Assembly: GCA_900548705.1 (NCBI GenBank)
Contig: URLF01000022.1
Span: forward strand, 1 to 32,650
Origin: an uncultured Porphyromonadaceae bacterium
GTDB taxonomy: Bacteria; Bacteroidota; Bacteroidia; Bacteroidales; Muribaculaceae
Length of the DNA stretch: 32,650 nt
Direction of reading: 5' to 3'
Each line of letters opens with the position of its first letter. Positions within the stretch are counted from its first letter, which is position 1. The translations under genes and the position numbers were made by a program. The notes below the pieces were generated by a model. That model was not told the origin of the DNA. It made no database searches and was given only the letters and a program-made list of their open reading frames with translations. Shown here piece after piece: positions 24,713 to 32,650 of the stretch.

Positions 24713-27208
24713 TCAGTTGGCGACTTTGGCAGTGAAGACTGAACCGTCAGCGAGGGTGACTTTGACGAGAAGGATTCCGGCGGGGAGGGTCGAAAGTGAC
24801 GCTCCTGCGCTTGTTCCGTCGACAGACATGTCGGGTGAGAGGCGACGGCCGTCGAGTGTGAATACCTCAACCGACGCGATGTCAGACGGGGCAACCACTG
24901 TGAGGATGCCGTTGGCCCGGTCGGCGATGACGAGGGTGGATTCGGCGGTGTCGGCGGAAGTCTCTTCCACGCCTGATTGGCCAGATTTCACTTTGAAGGT
25001 CAGCATTCCAAGACTCTGAACATAATATCCCTCGACATATCCGAAGATGGCATTGTAGAGTGTGCCTGTTTTCGCATCGGGGAGAGTGCCGCTCACTGTC
25101 GCTGTGGCAGACTGGTCGGCGTCGAGGAAGAATGTCTCGGATGAGGAGAGGGTCTGGAGTACTTCTCCGTTGCTCTTGCAGATATATACCCTCAGCGGGG
25201 CGGCCCAGTAACCGCTTGTCACTTTCAGACCGCAGTTGAACTGAAGGTCGTCGGGATTGGCGTTGTTACGGTCACCATCCATGGTGAAGGTTGTCGCCGA
25301 CACGTCAAGTGTGGTGGCGGCCTTGACTGTCACTGGGATGTATTCAAGAAGCATACCGGAATTCTGGGACACGATTCCGAGATATGCCTGGCCTGAGAAT
25401 GAATCGCTTCCCTGCATGGGATACATCGTGGCGATGGTCTCCACGTCGCGGCTTTCACCGGGGAGGATATCTACGGCGTAAGCGTCTCCCATCCCCTTGA
25501 TATTGGCAGAATTGTTTGTGATGGTGAAAATCACAGGCATGATACCATCATAAATTTCAGTTTCTCCGTTGTTCTCAATGGAGTATGAAATTTTAAGGGG
25601 ATTCGACATGTAGATGGCAGTGAGGGCCGTAAGGTCATACCCCTCGATAGCGTTGGTCCCGACATTGCTTACCCTGGAGATAGAGCCGTTGGAGATGGTA
25701 ACATTGACATAATTGGCGCTTGAAAGGTCATGTCTTACTTCAAGCCATTCGCCATCGGGATAATCGCGGGTGACCAGATACATACGGTAGCTGCCGGTGG
25801 GAAGGTTTGCCGGGATTGAGAGCCGCATCGAGGAATAGCCTACATACATGTCCAGCGAGACGGATGAACCGTAACCTCTGACCTCTTCCTCGCCTGAGGT
25901 CATATTGACAGCCTTGAGTCCGAATTCGACCTTGACGGTCGCTCCGGTCGAATTGTAGGCGAACACACCTTCACTTTCAGCCATGTCGGATGAGATGTTG
26001 AGAGTAGTGCCGCTGGCTTTGGAAGCTGTGAGGCTCCCGGTGAGGGTCACGGGGGAAGTGGCGGGAATGTCGATGGTCGGCGCGTCGGGTTTTGTGAAGT
26101 TCAGGACGATTTCCTGGCCGAAGTTGAAGCCTCCGGCGTTACCTCCGATTCCCTGGCCTTCGGGAGTGAGGGCTGTCAGTTTGAAGTAACCGTCATATGA
26201 GCCTCCCCATCCCCAGTTGAAATGGAAGAAGCCGTCGGAGGAATAACCGTCACAGACGAAGGCGTGTCCCCCCTGGATTGCGTCGTCACCGGCGTAATAT
26301 ACCGGGCCGACAGTCTTGAGGTTTTCATATACGAGGTCTTCCCACTGGGCGAGGGGGTAGTCCTGGCGATTGAGCATGACAGCCTTCTCGTTGTAACCGA
26401 AGTATTTCTTGACACCTTCGAGCATCGTGGGTGACTGGGCTCCGGAGGCCTGGGGACTGTATGCCATCTCAGAAGCGTATCCGACAGCCTGCATGAGGTA
26501 GGCCACGGCGTCGCGCTGGGCGGCGGTGTATGTGCCGGAATAGCTGTCGAGCATGTTGTCCCAGTCAAAGGGCTTGCCATCCAGTTTGAGGGTGCGGGTG
26601 GTGTTGCTGTTGCCGTCCTTGTAAGAGATGGTGCCGGTCCCTTCCGCCGGATAATTGTGGTATTTCATCACCTGGGCGGCAGCAGTGGCCACGCAGCCTG
26701 TCATTGACCTGTAGCCGCTGACAGTGGGGCAGTTGTAGTTGTATGGGCTGTCCTGGTTCCAGCGGGTGGTCACCAGAGGCTCTATGGGAGCCTTGGTGTC
26801 GCTCTCGGCCTTCACAGGGAGGGTGACATACAGCCCGGCACCTTTTTCAGGGCGTGACATCACATAGTCGACCTGACGGGAATACTCCGAAAGCCACCAT
26901 TCCATCTGGGGCGGAATCTCACCGTTGGCGCAACCGTCGATGTAACCCAGCACCGGCGCAACACGGTCGTCGGCGGGTACCACGAGGGCGTTCCCGTCGG
27001 AGGCGAACACATAGACCGTGGCCGCGTCGTCGGGGTTGAGTAACACTCGTCTGATTTCCATCGATGCTGCGTTGGCCGGGGCCTTCTGTATGCCGTTGAC
27101 AGGTTGTGAGACAGCTCTCGACAGGGCTTCCTGCGGAGTCAGATGTTTGGCGGACACACCGCAGAGGGTCATTGCCGCCAATGATGTCAATAGAAGTTTC
27201 TTATGCAT
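24713..27208 (-). CDS. Secreted C10 (streptopain-like) cysteine protease with T9SS-like C-terminus, second copy
   Basis: The start is placed at the ATG at 27208, which gives the signal peptide MHKKLLLTSLAAMTLCGVSA; the frame is open 15 codons further but those codons overlap the promoter. The 831-residue precursor repeats the layout of its neighbour: propeptide (about 22-145), catalytic domain with Cys172 in 'SMTGCVATAAAQVMKYHNYP' and His315 in 'GGHAFVCDGYSSDGFFHFNW', beta-rich middle, and a T9SS-type end ('EVFTLDGRRLSPDMSVDG' ... 'GILLVKVTLADGSVFTAKV'). The catalytic domain is close to the paralogue while the C-terminal beta modules have diverged, so substrates or attachment may differ. It has its own promoter upstream. 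Confidence 0.9.
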   Translation of the reverse strand: MHKKLLLTSLAAMTLCGVSAKHLTPQEALSRAVSQPVNGIQKAPANAASMEIRRVLLNPDDAATVYVFASDGNALVVPADDRVAPVLGYIDGCANGEIPPQMEWWLSEYSRQVDYVMSRPEKGAGLYVTLPVKAESDTKAPIEPLVTTRWNQDSPYNYNCPTVSGYRSMTGCVATAAAQVMKYHNYPAEGTGTISYKDGNSNTTRTLKLDGKPFDWDNMLDSYSGTYTAAQRDAVAYLMQAVGYASEMAYSPQASGAQSPTMLEGVKKYFGYNEKAVMLNRQDYPLAQWEDLVYENLKTVGPVYYAGDDAIQGGHAFVCDGYSSDGFFHFNWGWGGSYDGYFKLTALTPEGQGIGGNAGGFNFGQEIVLNFTKPDAPTIDIPATSPVTLTGSLTASKASGTTLNISSDMAESEGVFAYNSTGATVKVEFGLKAVNMTSGEEEVRGYGSSVSLDMYVGYSSMRLSIPANLPTGSYRMYLVTRDYPDGEWLEVRHDLSSANYVNVTISNGSISRVSNVGTNAIEGYDLTALTAIYMSNPLKISYSIENNGETEIYDGIMPVIFTITNNSANIKGMGDAYAVDILPGESRDVETIATMYPMQGSDSFSGQAYLGIVSQNSGMLLEYIPVTVKAATTLDVSATTFTMDGDRNNANPDDLQFNCGLKVTSGYWAAPLRVYICKSNGEVLQTLSSSETFFLDADQSATATVSGTLPDAKTGTLYNAIFGYVEGYYVQSLGMLTFKVKSGQSGVEETSADTAESTLVIADRANGILTVVAPSDIASVEVFTLDGRRLSPDMSVDGTSAGASLSTLPAGILLVKVTLADGSVFTAKVAN

Positions 27209-27250
27209 TTGATCTCGGTTGTTAATCTGATTTGGTATTCCCGGAACGGC

Positions 27251-27282
27251 CAAAGTTAACTATAATTTACTAAACATACAAT
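27251..27282 (-). promoter_or_regulatory. Bacteroidales-type promoter of the C10 protease gene
   Basis: On the minus strand TAACTTTG (27258 to 27251) is an exact TAnnTTTG match, 43 bp before the ATG at 27208. ATTG lies 20 bp upstream (27282 to 27279) in the -33 position, a 3-of-4 match to TTTG. Confidence 0.6.
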
Positions 27283-27348
27283 AAAGCGTAGCAGTTTTCG
27301 CGACACAGAAGTTTTTTTCAGGATTATTAGAGAAAAAAATCGTTAATT

Positions 27349-27380
27349 CTTGTAAAGGTTGCGGAGATTGATTAATTTTG
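27349..27380 (+). promoter_or_regulatory. Bacteroidales-type promoter of the sdh/frd operon
   Basis: CTTG (27349-27352, 3 of 4 to TTTG) and TAATTTTG (27373-27380, full match to TAnnTTTG) are 20 bp apart. Transcription would start near 27387, leaving a long 5' leader of about 140 nt before sdhC. Confidence 0.65.
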
Positions 27381-27443
27381 TCGGATAATCGGAGTCTTGG
27401 CTGAAGGCCTTAAATGGGGAGTTGTGGCCCGTTGGAAGGCAAA

Positions 27444-27456
27444 CGCAAGGCTTGCG
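27444..27456. promoter_or_regulatory. Palindrome CGCAAGGCTTGCG in the sdh leader
   Basis: A 6-bp perfect inverted repeat around one central base, 70 bp before sdhC and downstream of the predicted start of transcription. The loop is too tight for RNA folding of this core, so a protein-binding DNA site is more likely if it is functional. Confidence 0.3.
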
Positions 27457-27525
27457 CCATATATTCGCTGACAAAAAAGAATAAATCAACCTTAATAACA
27501 ACACAACTCTAAATCAAAAACACTT

Positions 27526-28515
27526 ATGTGGTTAACATCCTCATCCATAGGTAGGAAGTTGGTCATGTCATTGACCGGTGCCTTCCTGATCCTATTCGTG
27601 ACGTTCCATGCGTTGATGAACGGGGTGGCGATTTTCTGGCCTACCGCCTACAACGTCATCTGTGAGTTTCTCGGCGCCAACTGGTATGCGCTCGTAGGCT
27701 CGCTCGTGCTCGCCCTCGGGTTCATCCTCCACATCTGGTATGCCACCTGGCTGACCATCCAGAACCGCAAGGCGCGTGGCACCGCCCGTTATGAAGTGAC
27801 CTCCCGTCCTCCCCAGGTCGAGTGGTCGTCGAAGAACATGTATGTCCTCGGTCTGGTGATTCTCGCCTTCCTTGTGCTTCACCTTGTTCATTTCTGGTCC
27901 AAGATGCAGCTCGCCGAGATCTGCGGCTTTCAGGCTATGGATGACGGTCAGGCTGTTCCCGCCGCCGCCGGCACATGGTTCCTCCAGATGACCTTCAGCC
28001 ATATCTGGGTGCTGATTGTCTATCTGATTGCTTTCGCCGCCCTCTGGTTCCATATGACCCACGGTTTCTGGTCGATGTTCCAGAGCTGCGGATGGAACGG
28101 CAAGATCTGGATGTCACGCCTCAAGACCATCGGCAATATCTGGACCACTCTTGTAATCCTGCTGTTCGCCGCCGAGGCTATCGTGTTCACCGTCCAGGCC
28201 CGCAAGGGTGTCTACACCTCTTGCCCCGCCCTGCAGGAGCAGTACATGGAGATGATGGCCGCCCATGACGACGCTGTCTTCGCCCCCCCCTGCGCAGCCG
28301 CCGGCTGCGAGCAGGCCGCTCCCTGCGCCCAGAGCGAATGCGCCAATGCCCAGTGTGCCAACGCCGAGTGTGGCGATGCCGCCTGCGATCCCGCCGCCTG
28401 CAGCTGCCCCGAAGGCACTTGCGGACAGCCCGGCGTTTGCCAGGAGAACAACTGCGCCGGTTGCCCCTCGAAGGCAGTCGCCGTGGAGACTGAAACCGTA
28501 ACCGTAACCGAATAA
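27526..28515 (+). CDS. sdhC: Succinate dehydrogenase/fumarate reductase cytochrome b subunit with cysteine-rich tail
   Basis: The first about 227 residues are a B-type diheme cytochrome b with five predicted membrane helices (about 12-38, 56-78, 104-124, 155-180, 203-224). Histidines in helices (His28, His69, His119, His122, His159, His176, His179) include the likely heme ligands. It anchors the enzyme and exchanges electrons with menaquinone. Beyond the usual family end (about 230 residues), a hydrophilic extension of about 100 residues follows with 13 cysteines between 256 and 313, mostly as CX4C, part of it from five 15-bp repeats. With five helices and N-terminus inside, this tail would face the periplasm. 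Codon use in the tail matches the rest of the gene, arguing against a frameshift artefact. Confidence 0.93.
   Translation: MWLTSSSIGRKLVMSLTGAFLILFVTFHALMNGVAIFWPTAYNVICEFLGANWYALVGSLVLALGFILHIWYATWLTIQNRKARGTARYEVTSRPPQVEWSSKNMYVLGLVILAFLVLHLVHFWSKMQLAEICGFQAMDDGQAVPAAAGTWFLQMTFSHIWVLIVYLIAFAALWFHMTHGFWSMFQSCGWNGKIWMSRLKTIGNIWTTLVILLFAAEAIVFTVQARKGVYTSCPALQEQYMEMMAAHDDAVFAPPCAAAGCEQAAPCAQSECANAQCANAECGDAACDPAACSCPEGTCGQPGVCQENNCAGCPSKAVAVETETVTVTE
28324..28398 (+). repeat. Five 15-bp tandem repeats encoding Cys-x4 units
   Basis: Five consecutive 15-bp units, each starting TGC or TGT, encode CAQSE, CANAQ, CANAE, CGDAA and CDPAA (residues 267-291 of SdhC); a sixth Cys codon follows at 28399. 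Units 2 and 3 are the closest pair. The repeat explains how a cysteine-rich tail could grow by slippage or unequal recombination. Confidence 0.8.
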
Positions 28516-28529
28516 ACCACAACTCAGAT

Positions 28530-30557
<2,028 letters not shown>

Positions 30558-30593
30558 TCCCACGTTGAACCATACAATATCCCGTAATCAATT

Positions 30594-31349
30594 ATGGAAA
30601 CTACAATTAGCGTAAACCTCAAGATTTGGCGTCAGCGTGGGCCCAAGGAACCCGGGCAGTTCGTCAAGTATCACCTCGATAACGTCTCCACCGGCTCCTC
30701 TTTCCTCGAAATGCTCGACATGCTCAACCAGCAGCTCGTAGACAAGGGTGAAGAGCCCGTGGTGTTCGACAATGACTGCCGCGAAGGTATCTGCGGTATG
30801 TGTTCGCTCTACATCAACGGACACCCCCACGGCCCCGTTCAGGGTATCACCACCTGCCAGCTCCACATGCGTAAGTTCAAGGATGGCGATGAAATCACAA
30901 TCGAACCCTGGCGTTCGGCTGCCTTCCCCGTTATCCGCGACCTTATGGTTGACCGTCACGCCTTCGACAAAATCCAGCAGGCAGGCGGCTACGTTTCGTT
31001 CAACTGCGGCGGTGCGCCCGATGCCAACAACCTCCCCATCTCCAAGGAGGTCGCTGACGAGGCTATGGACTCCGCTACCTGCATCGGCTGTGGCGCATGC
31101 GTTGCAGCCTGCAAGAACGGCTCCGCCATGCTCTTCGTCGCAGCCAAGGTAAGCCAGTTCGCCCTGCTGCCCCAGGGTCAGGTTGAGCGTGCCCGTCGTG
31201 CCCGCGCCATGGTCCGCAAGATGGACGAAGTCGGCTTCGGTAACTGTACCAACACCGGTGCCTGCTCCGCCGAGTGCCCCAAGAACATCTCGCTGAGCAA
31301 CATCGCCCGTCTTAACCGCGAGTTCATCAAGGCCAAGCTCGCCGATTGA
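30594..31349 (+). CDS. sdhB: Succinate dehydrogenase/fumarate reductase iron-sulfur subunit
   Basis: The 251-residue product carries three cluster motifs: Cys62, Cys67, Cys70 ('CREGICGMC') with Cys88 for [2Fe-2S], 'CIGCGACVAAC' (Cys163, 166, 169, 173), and 'CTNTGACSAECP' (Cys218, 224, 228), which together hold the [4Fe-4S] and [3Fe-4S] clusters. It passes electrons between the cytochrome b and the flavoprotein. It closes the sdhCAB operon, and a strong terminator begins 41 bp after its stop. Confidence 0.97.
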   Translation: METTISVNLKIWRQRGPKEPGQFVKYHLDNVSTGSSFLEMLDMLNQQLVDKGEEPVVFDNDCREGICGMCSLYINGHPHGPVQGITTCQLHMRKFKDGDEITIEPWRSAAFPVIRDLMVDRHAFDKIQQAGGYVSFNCGGAPDANNLPISKEVADEAMDSATCIGCGACVAACKNGSAMLFVAAKVSQFALLPQGQVERARRARAMVRKMDEVGFGNCTNTGACSAECPKNISLSNIARLNREFIKAKLAD

Positions 31350-31390
31350 TATTTCAAGATTATCCCGGCAGCCCCGGGCTGCATACATAA

Positions 31391-31431
31391 AAACCGGTGT
31401 GTCAACAGTCATTTTGTTGACACACCGGTTT
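31391..31431 (+). terminator. Rho-independent terminator of the sdh operon
   Basis: A perfect 16-bp stem (31391-31406 with 31416-31431, core ACCGGTGTGTCAAC) with a 9-nt loop is followed by TTTT, the clearest terminator in the window. Confidence 0.92.
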
Positions 31432-31581
31432 TTTAATAGTCTCTTCATTGGAGATATTATTTTCAATAATTATTTCCGCAATGATAGTAAAATCAATGGA
31501 TTACAACCAATTCATCACCCAAAATGTCCAACCGGTCTATTTAGTATAGTCTTTATGATAGGCATAGCGTTACGTCCCGAC
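31432..31581. other. AT-rich gene-free spacer before the repeat pair
   Basis: No gene, RNA motif or convincing promoter is seen. A 116-codon open frame (31399-31749) runs through the terminator and the repeat element and is not considered a gene. Confidence 0.6.
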
Positions 31582-31698
31582 GATTCCGAAGGAATCATTT
31601 GTCTGAATAGCCGGGGGTTGGCGCAAGGTGAGGCCGACAGGCCGAACCGACGCGGTAACCCCCGGTACCGGGATGAGACGATGGATTCCGGAGGAATC
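31582..31698 (+). repeat. Palindromic repeat element, copy A
   Basis: The element is bounded by the palindromes GATTCCGAAGGAATC (31582-31596) and GATTCCGGAGGAATC (31684-31698). Inside, CCGGGGGTT (31611-31619) pairs with AACCCCCGG (31657-31665). The first 48 bp from 31581 match copy B at 45 positions. It is non-coding and MITE-, REP- or BIME-like; mobilisation by a transposase elsewhere in the genome is inference. Confidence 0.75.
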
Positions 31699-31733
31699 TT
31701 TCTTGATAGTCCAAGGATTCAGATATCAAAAAA

Positions 31734-31854
31734 GATTCCTTCGGAATAACATCTTGTACAAAACATAACCGTGGGTTACCGCTTCGGGTCGCCCTCGAGG
31801 GGCTCCTCCTCGCGCCAACCCACGGCTATTCAGACAAATGATTCCTCCGGAATC
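31734..31854 (-). repeat. Palindromic repeat element, copy B, inverted relative to copy A
   Basis: Bounded by GATTCCTTCGGAAT (31734-31747) and GATTCCTCCGGAATC (31840-31854), with an internal stem CCGTGGGTT (31769-31777) with AACCCACGG (31817-31825). Read on the minus strand from 31855 it begins like copy A; its middle part differs, but compensating changes keep the internal stem. After the element, 31855-31940 shows nothing recognisable. Confidence 0.75.
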
Positions 31855-31940
31855 GTTCAGGAGACCGCCAGAAGTCCACGGCTGATGAATTTTGATCCGT
31901 CGACTTTTCTATAAGTCCCTGTTTTAAAGATAGAGAGCGG

Positions 31941-32650
31941 TTATTTGTCGAGGTCGGGAGCGAGGGCTGAAGAGGCGCGGGAGAATATCAGCACCAGGAT
32001 GGTGGTTGCCACGAACACGATGGCGGTGGAATGCAGGATGTCACCCATGCCGACCAGCGGGGATACAATCGCACCGACGATATAGCCCCCTATCCCGAGT
32101 ATGGCCGAGGCCTCCCCGGCTTTCTCGCGACCTTCATTCATCGCGAGGGTGTTGGCGGCCGTGAAGACGAGTCCCATCGCGAAGAGCATCACTATCATGG
32201 TGATTTCAAACACCCATATGCTGTGGACAAACCATAGTGCGATGGCTTCCCCGGCGACGCCTGCGGCAAGAATCCATGCTCCTACCTTGGCGGCCTTTTT
32301 CAATGGTTTGAACTTCAAGGCCACCATTGAGCCTGCCGCCACGAAAATGGCGTTGAAGCCGATGACAAGACCATAGACGGTCTGCGACATCCCGTAATGG
32401 GTCTGCAGGATGAACGGTGAGGCGGAGATGTAGGCGAAGAGCAATCCGAGAGAGACGCTCTTGAGGGAGACATGGGTCATGAAGGGACGGTTGCGCAACA
32501 GTTTGCCGTAGGTGGAAATCGCATGCCACCAATGCCCGGTCGCACGCCGCGCCGGTGTCAGGGATTCCTTCATTATGGGGGACAGCGCCAGTATTATGGC
32601 CGCGAATATGGCCAGCACCACGAAGATTCCCCGCCAGCCGAAGGCATCGG
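31941..32650 (-). CDS. MFS transporter, Bcr/CflA-like, 5' end outside the window
   Basis: The frame is open to the right edge (upstream codons read DAFGWRGIFVVLAIF), so the GTG at 32621 is not the start; about 235 C-terminal residues are visible. They contain one membrane helix, a cytosolic loop rich in Arg and His ('ESLTPARRATGHWWHAISTY') and six further helices, the layout of the C-terminal half of a 12-helix MFS drug exporter. The segments 'LFAYISASPFILQTHYGMSQ' and 'NTLAMNEGREKAGEASAILG' are typical of the Bcr/CflA subgroup. It would export drugs or metabolites by proton antiport; the substrate is unknown. Confidence 0.88.
   Translation of the reverse strand, partial: DAFGWRGIFVVLAIFAAIILALSPIMKESLTPARRATGHWWHAISTYGKLLRNRPFMTHVSLKSVSLGLLFAYISASPFILQTHYGMSQTVYGLVIGFNAIFVAAGSMVALKFKPLKKAAKVGAWILAAGVAGEAIALWFVHSIWVFEITMIVMLFAMGLVFTAANTLAMNEGREKAGEASAILGIGGYIVGAIVSPLVGMGDILHSTAIVFVATTILVLIFSRASSALAPDLDK

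Larger units (their letters stand above)
27209..27525. other. 317-bp divergent intergenic region between C10 protease and sdhC
   Basis: It contains the leftward protease promoter and the rightward sdh promoter, plus the 13-bp palindrome in the sdh leader. The stretch about 27285-27348 is AT-rich with A and T runs and no recognised element. Confidence 0.6.

Noticed and set aside
27209..27253. Extended start of the second C10 protease
   Set aside because: The extra residues precede a normal signal peptide and overlap the -7 box, so the ATG at 27208 is preferred.
31399..31749. 116-codon open frame on the plus strand
   Set aside because: It starts inside the sdh terminator and runs through palindromic repeat copy A; the translation reflects the repeat and matches no family.

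Overview
The window looks like a chromosome segment of a Bacteroidales gut bacterium, most like the Muribaculaceae/Bacteroides side of the order (inference). The support is: promoters of the TTTG / TAnnTTTG type, starts mostly without Shine-Dalgarno sequences, B-type succinate dehydrogenase/fumarate reductase in the order C-A-B, a DUF4286 gene, C10 (streptopain-like) proteases with type IX-secretion-like C-termini, and a Bacteroidales-type lrp gene. No rRNA, tRNA or CRISPR array was recognised.

Left end (1-6891, + strand): the distal part of a GC-rich prophage. It holds a tail/baseplate-type protein cut by the window edge, a second virion-type protein, two tail-fibre-like proteins with BspA/DUF285-like leucine-rich modules, two small proteins, and a GH108-type endolysin. 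A terminator hairpin follows, then three TTCGTTTT direct repeats spaced 22-23 bp. These resemble the transposase-binding sites at the right end of Mu-like phages, so the prophage/host junction is probably near 7030-7070.

7140-9628 (- strand): three consecutive FKBP-type prolyl isomerases, predicted as cytosolic, periplasmic and lipoprotein forms, read leftward as one unit. 9966-14792 (+ strand): a compact run pyrH, frr, radical SAM protein, LD-carboxypeptidase, GT2 glycosyltransferase, DUF4286, ruvC. It combines nucleotide, translation, cell-wall and DNA-repair functions and ends in a terminator shared with the convergent next block.

14860-18624 (- strand): an lrp/asnC regulator broken by a 2-nt frameshift, a GT4 glycosyltransferase, an NAD-dependent epimerase/dehydratase, a small membrane protein and a cysteine-free sirtuin. 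18750-21949 (- strand): lipoprotein, ribonuclease Z, thioredoxin-like protein and lpxB. 22034-27208 (- strand): two paralogous secreted C10 cysteine proteases in tandem.

27526-31349 (+ strand): the sdhC-sdhA-sdhB (frdCAB) respiratory operon behind a good Bacteroides-type promoter. Its cytochrome b subunit carries a roughly 100-residue tail with 13 cysteines, built partly from a 15-bp tandem repeat; this is the most unusual protein feature in the window. After a strong terminator comes a roughly 500-bp gene-free stretch holding two head-to-head copies of a palindromic repeat element. The window closes inside a leftward Bcr/CflA-like MFS transporter gene.
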